From Arcobacter nitrofigilis DSM 7299 (lineage in GTDB: Bacteria > Campylobacterota > Campylobacteria > Campylobacterales > Arcobacteraceae), in assembly GCF_000092245.1 (NCBI RefSeq), contig NC_014166.1, positions 868,001 through 932,000 of the forward strand: a stretch of 64,000 nucleotides of DNA, in the 5' to 3' direction. The position numbers were made by a program, and so were the translations under genes. The notes under the pieces are model-generated. The model did no database searches. It saw nothing but the letters and a program-made list of their open reading frames with translations, and was not told the origin of the DNA. How positions within the stretch are numbered: position 1 is the first letter of the stretch; every line of letters begins with the position of its first letter. This document shows positions 1 to 10,015 of this stretch, piece after piece.

Positions 1-6
1 TCTCAT
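1..6 (-). CDS. Start of next gene in suf operon (probably sufD), cut by window edge
   Basis: Immediately past the SufC stop (positions 10-8 on the minus strand) there is a one-base gap and then ATG at 6-4 followed by AGA. The close spacing suggests the next gene of the suf operon begins here; SufD would be the usual partner of SufB and SufC. Only two codons are visible, so the identity is inference from operon order alone. Confidence 0.35.
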
Positions 7-7
7 A

Positions 8-748
8 TTACACTCCTATTGCTTCGTAACCTTTTTCTTGAATAGTCTCTGCTAATGAATAATCACCACTTTGAATGATTTTCCCATCTTTTAAAACATG
101 TACAAAATCAGGTTTAATTGCCTCTAATAATTTATCATAATGGGTTATCATCAATACTGATCTATTACCATCAAGAAGTGAGTTTATACCATTTGCCACA
201 AGTTTTATAGCATCCACATCTAATCCTGAGTCAATTTCATCTAGTAAAATTAAATCAGGTTTTAAAACCAATAGTTGCAATAATTCATTTCTTTTTTTCT
301 CACCACCACTAAAACCAGCATTTAAATCTCTTTTTAAAATCTTATTATCAATACCAAATTCAGCTGTTATTGCTTTTATCTCTTTTAGAAAACTCGCAGC
401 ATCAAGTTCTTCTAAACCTTGATACTCTCTTTTTGCATTAAGGGCTGATTTTAAAAAGTACATATTATTTACGCCAGGAACTTCAATAGGGTTTTGGAAA
501 GATAAAAAAAGACCTTCATTTGCTCTTTGGCTGGCATCAAGTTCTAATAAATCTTTATCGTTAAACTCTACACTTCCAGATGTAACTTCACATTCATAAT
601 GGTCGCATAAAGCTTTTACAAGAGTAGATTTTCCAGCTCCATTTATTCCCATTAAGGCATGTACTTCACCTTTTTTTATATCTAAACTAAAATCTTTTAT
701 TATTTCATTGTTTTCTATTTTTACATTTAAATTTTTAATACTAAGCAT
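8..748 (-). CDS. sufC: Fe-S cluster assembly ATPase SufC
   Basis: SufC is the cytosolic ABC-type ATPase of the SUF scaffold complex (SufBCD), powering the conformational change that lets SufB/SufD assemble a cluster. The 246-residue length is typical. Visible motifs: Walker A GINGAGKS at 34-41, signature FSGGEKKR at about 146-153 (the SufC-type variant), Walker B LILLDE at about 166-171 followed by the SufC-specific IDSGLD, and switch His about 203. It lies 38 bases downstream of sufB in the same direction and is followed after one base by another ATG, so sufB-sufC-(sufD) is an operon. The start at 748 is preceded by AAGGAAATAGT. Identity is secure. Confidence 0.96.
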   Translation of the reverse strand: MLSIKNLNVKIENNEIIKDFSLDIKKGEVHALMGINGAGKSTLVKALCDHYECEVTSGSVEFNDKDLLELDASQRANEGLFLSFQNPIEVPGVNNMYFLKSALNAKREYQGLEELDAASFLKEIKAITAEFGIDNKILKRDLNAGFSGGEKKRNELLQLLVLKPDLILLDEIDSGLDVDAIKLVANGINSLLDGNRSVLMITHYDKLLEAIKPDFVHVLKDGKIIQSGDYSLAETIQEKGYEAIGV

Positions 749-786
749 ACTATTTCCTTAAAATTTTTCATTTTTCATTTTTCAAT

Positions 787-2220
787 CTATCCAACACTAC
801 CTTCTAAAGAGATATTTAATAACTCTCTAGCTTCAACTGCAAACTCCATTGGAAGTTCATCAAGTACTTCTTTACAAAATCCATTTACTATTAATGATAC
901 TGCATTTTCTTCACTTAAACCTCTTTGTCTTATATAAAAGAGTTGCTCATCTGATATTTTTGAAGTTGTTGCTTCATGTTCTATTTTTGAACTTGCATTT
1001 CTTACCTCTTGATATGGATAAGTGTGTGCTGAACAGGTATTTCCTATAAGCAATGAATCACATTGAGAAAAGTTTCTAGAATTTTTAGCATCCTTTGCAA
1101 CTCTTACTAATCCTCTGTAGGCATTTGAACCTTGCATAGCTGAAATACCTTTTGAGATAATAGTTGATTTTGTATTTTTACCTATGTGCATCATTTTAGT
1201 TCCTGTATCTGCTTGTTGGGCAAGGGAAGTCAGTGCTACTGAGTAAAATTCTCCTACACTATTATCTCCTTTTAAAACACATGAAGGATATTTCCAAGTA
1301 ATAGCAGAACCAGTTTCAACTTGAGTCCATGATATTTTTGAATTATCACCTTTACAAATACCTCTTTTGGTTACAAAGTTTAAAATGCCACCTTTTCCAT
1401 CTTTATCCCCTGGATACCAGTTTTGAATTGTTGAATATTTTATTTGTGAATTTTTAAGTGCTACTAGCTCTACAACTGCTGCGTGAAGTTGTTGCTTATC
1501 ACGCATTGGAGCAGAACAACCTTCATTATATGAAACATATGAGTCATCATCACAAATTATTAGTGTTCGCTCAAACTGCCCAGTATTTAAGGCATTTATT
1601 CTAAAATAAGTTGATAATTCCATTGGACATCTAGTTTTTGGTGGAATATACACAAAACTTCCATCTGTAAATACGGCACTGTTTAAACAGGCAAAGTAAT
1701 TATCTGCTATTGGTACAACAGAAGCTAAGTACTTTTGTAATAATTCCGGATGTTTATTTGCAGCATCACTAATTGAACAAAATATTATTCCAAGTTCTTC
1801 TAACTCTTTGTGAAAAGTTGTTTTAACAGAGACTGAATCAAATACAGCATCAACTGCAACTCCCGCTAACATTTTTTGCTCTTCAAGTGGAATTCCAAGT
1901 TTTTCATAGGTTTTTAAAATACTAGGATCTACTTCATCTAAAGAATTTAACTCTTTTTTGGGAGCAGAATAGTATGAAATATTTTGATAATCTATTTTAT
2001 CTATTTGTAAACTTGACCATTTTGGCTCTTCCATTGTAAGCCATTTTTTATAAGCTTTTAAACGAAAATCACAAAGCCATTGTGGTTCATTTTTCTTTTT
2101 TGATATGGCTTTTATAACATTTTCATTCAAACCATTTGGAAATGTATCTGAATTTATGATTGTCTCAAAGCCCAATTTATAGTCATTTTTTATAACATTT
2201 TTAATTTTATTATTACTCAT
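787..2220 (-). CDS. sufB: Fe-S cluster assembly scaffold protein SufB
   Basis: SufB is the main scaffold of the SUF system, receiving sulfur and building Fe-S clusters with SufC and SufD. The protein (477 residues from the start chosen here) matches the SufB family over its whole length, including the right-handed beta-helix core and the C-terminal region with CSAHTYPY and the [14 protein letters not shown] segment. A longer frame reaches TTG at 2232, but GGAGAAG lies directly before ATG 2220 at ideal distance and the four extra residues are simply that ribosome site translated, so ATG 2220 is preferred. First gene of the leftward operon; its promoter region contains an operator-like dyad shared with nifS. 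Confidence 0.95.
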   Translation of the reverse strand: MSNNKIKNVIKNDYKLGFETIINSDTFPNGLNENVIKAISKKKNEPQWLCDFRLKAYKKWLTMEEPKWSSLQIDKIDYQNISYYSAPKKELNSLDEVDPSILKTYEKLGIPLEEQKMLAGVAVDAVFDSVSVKTTFHKELEELGIIFCSISDAANKHPELLQKYLASVVPIADNYFACLNSAVFTDGSFVYIPPKTRCPMELSTYFRINALNTGQFERTLIICDDDSYVSYNEGCSAPMRDKQQLHAAVVELVALKNSQIKYSTIQNWYPGDKDGKGGILNFVTKRGICKGDNSKISWTQVETGSAITWKYPSCVLKGDNSVGEFYSVALTSLAQQADTGTKMMHIGKNTKSTIISKGISAMQGSNAYRGLVRVAKDAKNSRNFSQCDSLLIGNTCSAHTYPYQEVRNASSKIEHEATTSKISDEQLFYIRQRGLSEENAVSLIVNGFCKEVLDELPMEFAVEARELLNISLEGSVG

Positions 2221-2236
2221 AAACTTCTCCAATTCT

Positions 2237-2261
2237 AAATAGGACTAAATTTGTCCTATTT
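2237..2261. promoter_or_regulatory. Operator-like dyad, copy 1 (sufB side)
   Basis: A perfect inverted repeat: AAATAGGAC, seven bases (TAAATTT), GTCCTATTT. The core GAC-N7-GTC has the same geometry as the IscR type 1 box (GAC-T-N5-A-GTC), which suggests an Rrf2-family Fe-S sensing regulator. It lies 17 bases before the sufB start at 2220, so bound protein would block transcription or initiation. The regulator itself is not in this window. Confidence 0.6.
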
Positions 2262-2373
2262 GTAAATTTAACATATATATATTAATTAGCTGTTTAGTAA
2301 TTTATATAACTTTATCTTTTAATCTTAGATTAATCTAATAGCAAATTTATAAATAAATTTAGCTATTTAATTT

Positions 2374-2398
2374 AATTAAGACAATTTTTATCCTATTT
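2374..2398. promoter_or_regulatory. Operator-like dyad, copy 2 (nifS side)
   Basis: AATTAAGAC, seven bases (AATTTTT), ATCCTATTT: the same 9-7-9 layout as the perfect copy at 2237-2261, matching it at 7 of 9 and 8 of 9 arm positions. It is placed just upstream of the nifS -10 box at 2431-2436, a place from which a regulator could act on nifS. Degenerate, so less sure than copy 1. Confidence 0.45.
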
Positions 2399-2484
2399 CT
2401 TTTATAATTCCAAAAAAAGTATAAAAAAGCTATAATTTCACGGAATAGCATTTGCATATGAATAAAGAAAAAGATAGGAATTAA

Positions 2485-3684
<1,200 letters not shown>

Positions 3685-3705
3685 AAATATTAAAAGGAAT
3701 ATAAA

Positions 3706-4686
3706 ATGGCTAAAAATGATTTAATAAGCGGTTCAATTTGGGATGAATACTCAAATCAAGTAATAAAAAGAATGGATGAACCAACTCACCAAGGTGAGAT
3801 TACAGAAGAGATGGCTAAAGAAGCTGGCGGAAAATTAATCGTTGCAGATTTTGGCGCTGAATCATGTGGTGATGCTGTAAGATTATATTGGGTTGTAAAT
3901 GAAACAACTGATGTAATTGTAAATTCTAAATTCAAATCTTTTGGATGTGGAACTGCAATCGCTTCTTCTGATGTTATGGCTGAACTATGTATTGGAAAAA
4001 CTGTTGATGAAGCAATTAAAATTACAAATATTGATGTTGAAAAAGCATTAAGAGATCATCCAGATGTTCCTGCTGTTCCACCTCAAAAAATGCACTGTTC
4101 AGTTATGGCATATGATGTTATTAAAAAAGCTGCATCAACATATAAAGGTGTTGATATGGAATCTTTAGAATCTGAGATTATAGTTTGTGAATGTGCAAGG
4201 GTTTCATTAGCAACTTTACAAGAAGTTATTAAATTAAATAATTTACAAACTGTTGAAGAAGTAACTGATTATACAAAAGCTGGAGCATTTTGTAAGTCAT
4301 GTATCAAACCAGGTGGACATGAAGCAAAAGATATTTATTTAGTAGATATTTTAAAAGATGTTCATGCTGAAATGGAACATGATAAATTAAAACAAGCAGC
4401 AGATGCAAGTGCAGCTGGACAATCAAGCTTTGATAAAATGACAATTGTTCAAAGAATCAAATTAATTGATGAAGTTTTAGATGGTGAAATTAGACCAATG
4501 CTTGCAATGGATGGTGGAAATATGGAGATTATTGATATTAAAGAAAATACTCCTCATTATGATATTTATATTAGATATTTAGGTGCATGTAATGGATGTG
4601 CATCTGGAGATACAGGAACACTTTACGCTATTGAGTCTGTATTAAAACAAAAAGTAGATGAAAACATTAGAGTTTTACCAATCTAG
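3706..4686 (+). CDS. nifU: NifU Fe-S cluster scaffold protein
   Basis: Modular scaffold on which clusters are built from NifS-derived sulfur. Three domains are visible in 326 residues: an N-terminal IscU-like domain with cysteines at about 54, 81 and 131 (SCGDAV, FGCGTA, HCSV); a central [2Fe-2S] Bfd-like domain with CEC at 161-163 and CKSC at 196-199; and a C-terminal NifU domain with CNGC at about 295-298. All expected cluster ligands are intact. Paired with nifS in one operon and closed by a strong terminator at 4706-4736. Confidence 0.95.
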   Translation: MAKNDLISGSIWDEYSNQVIKRMDEPTHQGEITEEMAKEAGGKLIVADFGAESCGDAVRLYWVVNETTDVIVNSKFKSFGCGTAIASSDVMAELCIGKTVDEAIKITNIDVEKALRDHPDVPAVPPQKMHCSVMAYDVIKKAASTYKGVDMESLESEIIVCECARVSLATLQEVIKLNNLQTVEEVTDYTKAGAFCKSCIKPGGHEAKDIYLVDILKDVHAEMEHDKLKQAADASAAGQSSFDKMTIVQRIKLIDEVLDGEIRPMLAMDGGNMEIIDIKENTPHYDIYIRYLGACNGCASGDTGTLYAIESVLKQKVDENIRVLPI

Positions 4687-4705
4687 TCAAAAAGTAATAT
4701 GAATT

Positions 4706-4736
4706 AAAAAGGGGAAAGAGTTTCTTTCCCCTTTTT
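4706..4736. terminator. Bidirectional intrinsic terminator between nifU and aldehyde dehydrogenase
   Basis: A 13-bp perfect stem, AAAAAGGGGAAAG paired with CTTTCCCCTTTTT, around a five-base loop AGTTT. The flanking A-run and T-run make it work in both directions, fitting the convergent genes nifU (ends 4686) and the dehydrogenase (ends 4736). Confidence 0.9.
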
Positions 4737-6229
4737 TAGTATTTGATATATACAGTTTTTGTAGTTGTATAAAAATCACTGGCTGTATATGATTTTTCCC
4801 TTGAACCATAAGATGAATTTTTTCTACCACCAAATGGAACATGATTATCCATACCAGCTGTTGGAAGATTTATCATTACATTTCCTATTTCTGCATCATG
4901 TTTAAATTGCATAGATTTTTTTAAATCATTTGTAATAATTCCACCTGATAGTCCAAACTCTGTGTCATTTAAAACTTCAATTGCTTCATCATAATCTTTT
5001 ACTTTTATTACACAAGCAATAGCTGCAAACATCTCTTCTTGATTTATTCTCATTGAAGATTTTCCATCTACAAATAGGGCAGGTGAAAAGTAAAATCCTT
5101 GGGTATCAGTTTTTATAGCCTCTCCTCCACAAACTAAAGTAGCTCCTTCTTCTTGTCCAAGTTTAATGTATTCCAAGTTGGCATCTAATTGTTTTTTATC
5201 AATACACGGCCCAATTTGACTTGATGGATTCATAGCATTTCCCACAACTAAGGATTGCATTTTATTTTTAAAAGCCGCCAAAAACTCTTCATAAATACCT
5301 TCTGTAACAATTAGTTTTGAACAAGAAGTACATTTTTGACCATTTGCATTGTAAGCCCCCTTTATAGAAGCTTCAACTGCTGTGTTAATATCTGCATCAT
5401 CAAGTATAATAAGTGAATTTTTACTTCCCATTTCTAATTGTAATTTAGTCATAGAATCAATTGATTTTTTTGCAAGTTCTTTTCCAACAGCAACTGATCC
5501 TGTGAAAGTAATACCTTGCACTTTTTTAGATTGTGCTAGGGTATCACCTATTACTCCACCTTGTCCAAATGTTAATGAAAATACACCTTTTGGTAGTTTT
5601 GTTGAGTCTATTATCTTAGCTAATATATGAGCAATAGCAGGAGTATTACTTGAAGGTTTTAATATTACACTATTACCATAAGCTAAGGCAGGAGCTATTT
5701 TCCAAGCTGGAATAGCTAAAGGATAATTCCAAGGTGTAATAACACCAATTACACCTATTGGTTCATGGATTACTTCTATGTCAACATTATCTCTTGGTGA
5801 ATCCATAAATGCACCTTTCATTCTAATTGCCTCTGCTGCAAAATAATTAAAAAATTCAGCAGATTTTACAACTTCATCTGTTGCTTCTTTTATTGGCTTT
5901 CCAGCTTCTCTTGCAATTATTTCGCCATAATAATCTTTGTTGTCAAGAAGTTTTTCTGCTATATCTTTTAATATCTCTTCTCTTAATGATATTGAAGATT
6001 TTGCCCAAGATTTTTGCACTTGCGAAGCGAACTCAATAGTTTGAGTCACATGTTCAAAACTTCCTTTATAATAAGTAGAAACTATATCTGTAATATCAGA
6101 TGGATTGATATTTTGGGCTATTTCTTCACTACCTTTCCATTCTCCACATATGAAGTTTTTCATTGGTTCATTAGTATTTATTTCTAAATTATTAGATTTT
6201 ATTAATTCATCTTGTTTTAAATTTTTCAT
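4736..6229 (-). CDS. NAD(P)-dependent aldehyde dehydrogenase
   Basis: Member of the ALDH superfamily, oxidising an aldehyde to the acid with NAD(P). The 497-residue protein has the oxyanion-hole asparagine in PWNYP (about N168), cofactor lysine in KPSS (about K191), FTGSVAVG at about 242-249, the general base in LEMGSKN (about E266) and the catalytic cysteine in GQKCTS (about C300). The substrate cannot be read from sequence. It lies 150 bases downstream of glpK but has its own promoter region with operator-like repeats, so glyceraldehyde or another glycerol-derived aldehyde is a reasonable guess; betaine, lactaldehyde or semialdehyde dehydrogenase are alternatives. AAAGGAAAAATA precedes the start. 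Confidence 0.88.
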   Translation of the reverse strand: MKNLKQDELIKSNNLEINTNEPMKNFICGEWKGSEEIAQNINPSDITDIVSTYYKGSFEHVTQTIEFASQVQKSWAKSSISLREEILKDIAEKLLDNKDYYGEIIAREAGKPIKEATDEVVKSAEFFNYFAAEAIRMKGAFMDSPRDNVDIEVIHEPIGVIGVITPWNYPLAIPAWKIAPALAYGNSVILKPSSNTPAIAHILAKIIDSTKLPKGVFSLTFGQGGVIGDTLAQSKKVQGITFTGSVAVGKELAKKSIDSMTKLQLEMGSKNSLIILDDADINTAVEASIKGAYNANGQKCTSCSKLIVTEGIYEEFLAAFKNKMQSLVVGNAMNPSSQIGPCIDKKQLDANLEYIKLGQEEGATLVCGGEAIKTDTQGFYFSPALFVDGKSSMRINQEEMFAAIACVIKVKDYDEAIEVLNDTEFGLSGGIITNDLKKSMQFKHDAEIGNVMINLPTAGMDNHVPFGGRKNSSYGSREKSYTASDFYTTTKTVYIKY

Positions 6230-6245
6230 TATTTTTCCTTTTAAA

Positions 6246-6308
6246 TTATTATAACATTATAATGACTTGAAGCTTATGTGAAACTTAAAGATTATAATGT
6301 TATAATAA
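6246..6308. promoter_or_regulatory. Inverted pair of 18-base operator-like sites before the aldehyde dehydrogenase
   Basis: TTATTATAACATTATAAT at 6246-6263 recurs as its exact reverse complement at 6291-6308, 27 bases apart. The left copy includes the 10-base palindrome CATTATAATG (6255-6264). The same words occur before glpS, glpD and the GntR gene, so this looks like a control region that puts the dehydrogenase in the glycerol regulon. The core overlaps a TATAAT -10 sequence, so part of the resemblance could be promoter alone. Confidence 0.55.
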
Positions 6309-6347
6309 ATTTTAAAATTTAGATTTGATGAATAAAAGTATTATTTT

Positions 6348-6370
6348 AAAGATGAATTATCTTCATCTTT
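6348..6370 (-). terminator. Hairpin after glpK
   Basis: AAAGATGAA, five-base loop, TTCATCTTT: a perfect 9-bp stem starting 9 bases past the glpK stop codon (6382-6380, minus strand). There is no long T-run after it, so termination may be partial. Confidence 0.5.
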
Positions 6371-6379
6371 AAAAAGTAG

Positions 6380-7900
6380 TTAAATTTGATTAGATTTTTT
6401 TGAAAGTGTTCTTTGTACAGCGTCTTTCCAACCTGCATAAAGATCATATCTTTTTTCTTCACTAATAGTAGGTTTAAATTTTTTCTCCAACTTCCAAGCC
6501 TTTGAAAACTCATCTTTTGAAGGATAAAATCCTGCTTTCATACCTGCAAGCCAAGCAACACCTAATGCAGTTGTTTCAAGTATTTCAGGTCTGTCAACTG
6601 AAGTTCCTAACATGTCAGATAAAAATTGAATAGTATAATCTGAAGCTGACATTCCACCATCTATTCTTAAAACAGAGTTTTTAGCATAATCAATACATTC
6701 TCCAAAATTATTCCAATCACTATACATAGCTTCTAATAAATCTTTTGTTTGATAAGCTACGCTTTCTAAAGCTGCTTTTGCAAAATCTTCTGGTCCAGTG
6801 TTTCTTGTAAGACCATAAATAGCACCTCTACAATGGGTATCCCAATAGGGTGCGGCAAGTCCTGTAAATGCAGGTACAAAATAGAGTTGTTCGGTTGGAT
6901 CAGCTTTTAAAGCTAATTCTTGAGCCTCTTTTGCATTTTTTATGATTTTTAAACCATCCCTTAACCATTGAACAACAGCACCTGCAATAAAAATTGAACC
7001 TTCTAAGGCATAAGTTGTTTGCCCATTAAATCTATAAGCGATGGTTGTAAGTAGTCTATTCTTTGATAAAATCATATTTGAACCGATATTTAAAATAGCA
7101 AAGCAACCAGTTCCATAAGTAGATTTAACCATTCCAGGTTCAAAACAAGCTTGTCCTATAAGTGCAGATTGTTGATCTCCTGCAACACCATTTATTGGAA
7201 TTTCTCTTCCTAGATGTTCTTTATCAACATTTGCAAAATCATCTGCACAATCTTTAACTTCGGGTAACATATCCATTGGAATATCTAAAAGAGTACAAAT
7301 TTCTTTGTCCCATTCATTTGCATTTATATTATATAGCATTGTTCTTGCGGCATTTGTAGCATCAGTTACATGGCTTTTTTTATTACTTAATTTCCAGATT
7401 AAAAAAGTATCAACTGTTCCAAATAATAAATCTCCATTAAGAGCTTTTTCTTTAGCACCATCTACATTTTCTAAAATCCATTTTAATTTCATAGCTGAAA
7501 AATAAGGATCAAATAGTAAACCAGTCTTTTCTCGAATCATCTTTTCATGTCCTGCTTTTTTAAAGACGTCACACTCTTTTGATGTTCTTCTATCTTGCCA
7601 TACAATTGCATTATAAACTGCTTCTCCTGTATGTTTATCCCATACAACAGTTGTCTCTCTTTGATTAGTTATTCCAATAGATACAATATCTTCAATCTTT
7701 GCATTTGCTTCTTTTAATACATTTTTACAACTATTAAGAACTGTATTAAATAAATCTTCAGGATTGTGTTCTACCCAACCAGAATGAGGAAAATATTGAG
7801 GGAACTCTTCTTGAGATATTTTCTCAATTTTCATCTCTTTGTTAAATAAAATTGCTCTACTTGAAGTTGTACCTTGATCTATTGATAGTATGTATTTCAT
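6380..7900 (-). CDS. glpK: Glycerol kinase
   Basis: ATP-dependent phosphorylation of glycerol to sn-glycerol 3-phosphate in the cytosol, trapping imported glycerol. The 506-residue FGGY-family protein shows the N-terminal phosphate-binding motif DQGTTSS at 7-13, the substrate segment NQRETT followed by WQDRRT, the central GDQQSAL, and the C-terminal RIDGGMSAS adenosine-binding region. The length equals the usual GlpK. It is the last gene of the importer operon, 62 bases after the binding-protein gene, with a hairpin in the gap that could tune its level. It supplies the substrate of GlpD encoded at 14292. Confidence 0.96.
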   Translation of the reverse strand: MKYILSIDQGTTSSRAILFNKEMKIEKISQEEFPQYFPHSGWVEHNPEDLFNTVLNSCKNVLKEANAKIEDIVSIGITNQRETTVVWDKHTGEAVYNAIVWQDRRTSKECDVFKKAGHEKMIREKTGLLFDPYFSAMKLKWILENVDGAKEKALNGDLLFGTVDTFLIWKLSNKKSHVTDATNAARTMLYNINANEWDKEICTLLDIPMDMLPEVKDCADDFANVDKEHLGREIPINGVAGDQQSALIGQACFEPGMVKSTYGTGCFAILNIGSNMILSKNRLLTTIAYRFNGQTTYALEGSIFIAGAVVQWLRDGLKIIKNAKEAQELALKADPTEQLYFVPAFTGLAAPYWDTHCRGAIYGLTRNTGPEDFAKAALESVAYQTKDLLEAMYSDWNNFGECIDYAKNSVLRIDGGMSASDYTIQFLSDMLGTSVDRPEILETTALGVAWLAGMKAGFYPSKDEFSKAWKLEKKFKPTISEEKRYDLYAGWKDAVQRTLSKKSNQI

Positions 7901-7918
7901 TTATTCTCACTTTAGCGT

Positions 7919-7949
7919 AACAAAAGTTGAGACAAGCTCAACTTTTGTT
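7919..7949 (-). terminator. Intercistronic hairpin between binding-protein gene and glpK
   Basis: AACAAAAGTTGAG and CTCAACTTTTGTT pair perfectly (13 bp) around a five-base loop. On the minus strand the hairpin follows the binding-protein stop by about 13 bases and ends in TTTTGTT, so it may act as a leaky terminator or an mRNA-stabilising end that keeps binding-protein transcript above glpK transcript. Confidence 0.55.
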
Positions 7950-7962
7950 TAGATTTATAAAA

Positions 7963-9660
7963 TTATTTCCAAGATTTGATTAATTCATCATAAGAAATAG
8001 TTACTGGTGTTGGTTTTTCATTAGCTAATTTAGGTTTTGGAGCACCTGGTTGTTCTAGCCAATATTCAGCAGTTCTTTTTTTATTAAGTTTTGGTCCCAT
8101 ATCACCTTGAACACCAGATCTTTCAATTCTTGAAAGAATTTTCTCTTGAGCTAAACATAGTGAATCTAAAGCCTCTTGTGCTGTTTTTGCACCTGATGAT
8201 GCATCACCAATATTTTGCCACCATAATTGTGCCAATTTTGGATAATCTGGTACATTTGTTCCAGTTGGAGTCCATTGTGTTTTTGCAGGAGATCTGTAAA
8301 ATTCAATTAAACCACCAAGTTTTGGAGCTCTTTTTGTAAATGATTTATCAAAAATTGTTGATTTTCTAATAAATGTTAAACCAACTTGTGATTTTTTCAC
8401 ATCAACTGTTTTTGATGTTACAAATTGTGCATATAACCAAGCAGCTTGAGCTCTTTTAACAGGAGTTGATTTCATTAAAGTCCAAGAACCAACATCTTGA
8501 TAACCAACTTTCATACCTTTTTTCCAATAAGCACCATGTGGTGATGGAGCCATTCTCCATTTTGGAGTACCGTCTGCATTAACAACTGGAAGACCTTTTT
8601 TTACCATATCGGCTGTAAAAGCTGTATACCAGAAAGCTTGTTGTGCAACTTCACCTTGTGCAGGAACAGGTCCAGCTTCAGAGAATACCATACCAGCAGC
8701 ACTTGGTGGAGCATAGTCTTTTAACCATTTGTTATATTTCTCTATAGAATAAACAGCAGCTGGTGAGTTTGTAGCTCCACCTCTATCCATACAAGAACCA
8801 ACAGGTTGAGATTTTTTATTTACTCTAATTCCCCATTCATCTACTGGAAGTCCATTTGGTAAACCAGGGTCACCTTCTCCAGCCATTGACAACCAAGCAT
8901 CTGTAAATCTCCATCCTAAAGATGGATCTTTTTTACCATAGTCCATGTGACCATAAACTTTTTTACCATCTATTACTCTTCCTGTAAAGAATTCTGCAAT
9001 ATCTTCATATGCAGACCAGTTAACCGGAACCCCTAAGTCATAACCATATTTTGCTTTAAAATCAGCCATATTTTTTGGGTCTGTGAACCAATCATATCTA
9101 AACCAATAAAGGTTAGCGAATTGTTGATCTGGCAACTGATATAGTTTTCCATCAGGAGCAGTTGTAAAAGATAATCCAATAAAATCTTTTAAATCTAAAT
9201 TTGGATTAGTAACAGATTTTCCATCACCTTTCATCCAATCAGTTAAATTTCTAACTTGTTTATATCTCCAATGAGTACCAATCAAATCAGAATCATTTAC
9301 ATAAGCATCATAAATATTTTGTCCAGTTTGCATTTGTGTTTGAAGTTTCTCAATAACATCACCTTCCCCAATGACATCATGAATTACTTTTATACCCGTA
9401 ATATCGTAAAATGCTTTTGCCAAAGTTTTACTCTCATATGCATGAGTTGTAAGACTCTCAGATACAACTTTTATAGTCATACCTTTATATGGTTTTGCCG
9501 CATTTTGAAACCAAGTAAGCTCATCTTTTTGTTGAGCTTTAGTTAATGATGATGGTTGAAACTCATCTATCCACTTATTCATATCTGCACTAAATGCATA
9601 ACTACTTAGTCCGAACATTCCTACTACAAGTGAAGTAGTAATCTTATTTCTAATTTTCAT
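7963..9660 (-). CDS. glpV: Glycerol ABC transporter, periplasmic binding protein (GlpV type)
   Basis: Extracytoplasmic solute-binding protein of a CUT1-like sugar/polyol ABC importer. At 565 residues it is longer than most family-1 binding proteins, as is usual for the glycerol importer of rhizobia that carries the glpSTPQUV names. Residues 1-25 form a signal peptide with a basic start, hydrophobic core and AFSA cleavage region. Its place between the permease genes and glpK, next to a DUF2160 gene, is the diagnostic context; the substrate glycerol is inferred from that context. The ribosome site AAGGGG is strong. Hairpins lie both before and after it, as is common for highly expressed binding proteins. 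Confidence 0.85.
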   Translation of the reverse strand: MKIRNKITTSLVVGMFGLSSYAFSADMNKWIDEFQPSSLTKAQQKDELTWFQNAAKPYKGMTIKVVSESLTTHAYESKTLAKAFYDITGIKVIHDVIGEGDVIEKLQTQMQTGQNIYDAYVNDSDLIGTHWRYKQVRNLTDWMKGDGKSVTNPNLDLKDFIGLSFTTAPDGKLYQLPDQQFANLYWFRYDWFTDPKNMADFKAKYGYDLGVPVNWSAYEDIAEFFTGRVIDGKKVYGHMDYGKKDPSLGWRFTDAWLSMAGEGDPGLPNGLPVDEWGIRVNKKSQPVGSCMDRGGATNSPAAVYSIEKYNKWLKDYAPPSAAGMVFSEAGPVPAQGEVAQQAFWYTAFTADMVKKGLPVVNADGTPKWRMAPSPHGAYWKKGMKVGYQDVGSWTLMKSTPVKRAQAAWLYAQFVTSKTVDVKKSQVGLTFIRKSTIFDKSFTKRAPKLGGLIEFYRSPAKTQWTPTGTNVPDYPKLAQLWWQNIGDASSGAKTAQEALDSLCLAQEKILSRIERSGVQGDMGPKLNKKRTAEYWLEQPGAPKPKLANEKPTPVTISYDELIKSWK

Positions 9661-9692
9661 TCTTTTCCCCTTCTTAAGTTAAATTGTTATAG

Positions 9693-9720
9693 CTAAAATA
9701 TAATCTAACGATTATTTTAG
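9693..9720 (-). other. Intercistronic hairpin before the binding-protein gene
   Basis: CTAAAATATAATC and GATTATTTTAG face each other over four bases, pairing over 11 positions with a two-base bulge. It lies in the 65-base gap between glpU and glpV and may be an RNA processing or stabilising element. Weak evidence only. Confidence 0.35.
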
Positions 9721-9725
9721 TATTT

Positions 9726-10004
9726 TTATACCCAGCGAAAAACTGCTATAGCATAAAAAAGACAAAGAACCATTCCCCCATAAATTGGAGTACCAAACAC
9801 TGCTAAATAGCCAAGGCAAATAAATGCCGAGCCTAAAAGACTAAGAAAAAGTCGATCACCAGGAGTGGTTTTTATACGTAAAATTCCTACTCTTGGTGCC
9901 TGTGGCCATTTAATGGCCCAGATAGTCATGATTATAAGTGCAACAAAGATACAAATGAAAAATATTGCAGTTCCAGTTGTCCAAGCCATCCATGATAAAT
10001 TCAT
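9726..10004 (-). CDS. glpU: Small membrane protein of glycerol ABC transporter (DUF2160, GlpU type)
   Basis: A 92-residue integral membrane protein with about three hydrophobic helices (roughly 12-34, 53-69 and 72-90). Small proteins of this family (DUF2160) are found between permease and binding-protein genes of the rhizobial-type glycerol importer, where the gene is called glpU; its role in transport is not established. It is preceded by the strong ribosome site AAGGAGG and follows the second permease by only 11 bases, so it is part of the operon. Confidence 0.8.
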   Translation of the reverse strand: MNLSWMAWTTGTAIFFICIFVALIIMTIWAIKWPQAPRVGILRIKTTPGDRLFLSLLGSAFICLGYLAVFGTPIYGGMVLCLFYAIAVFRWV

Positions 10005-10015
10005 ACTATACCTCC

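Noticed and set aside
5382-5630. Plus-strand frame inside the aldehyde dehydrogenase gene
   Set aside because: Antisense shadow of a conserved enzyme region with no start signals.
9256-9546. Plus-strand frame inside the binding-protein gene
   Set aside because: It is antisense to a well-supported gene, has no ribosome site and encodes a low-complexity hydrophobic product; the same holds for the other antisense frames in this window.
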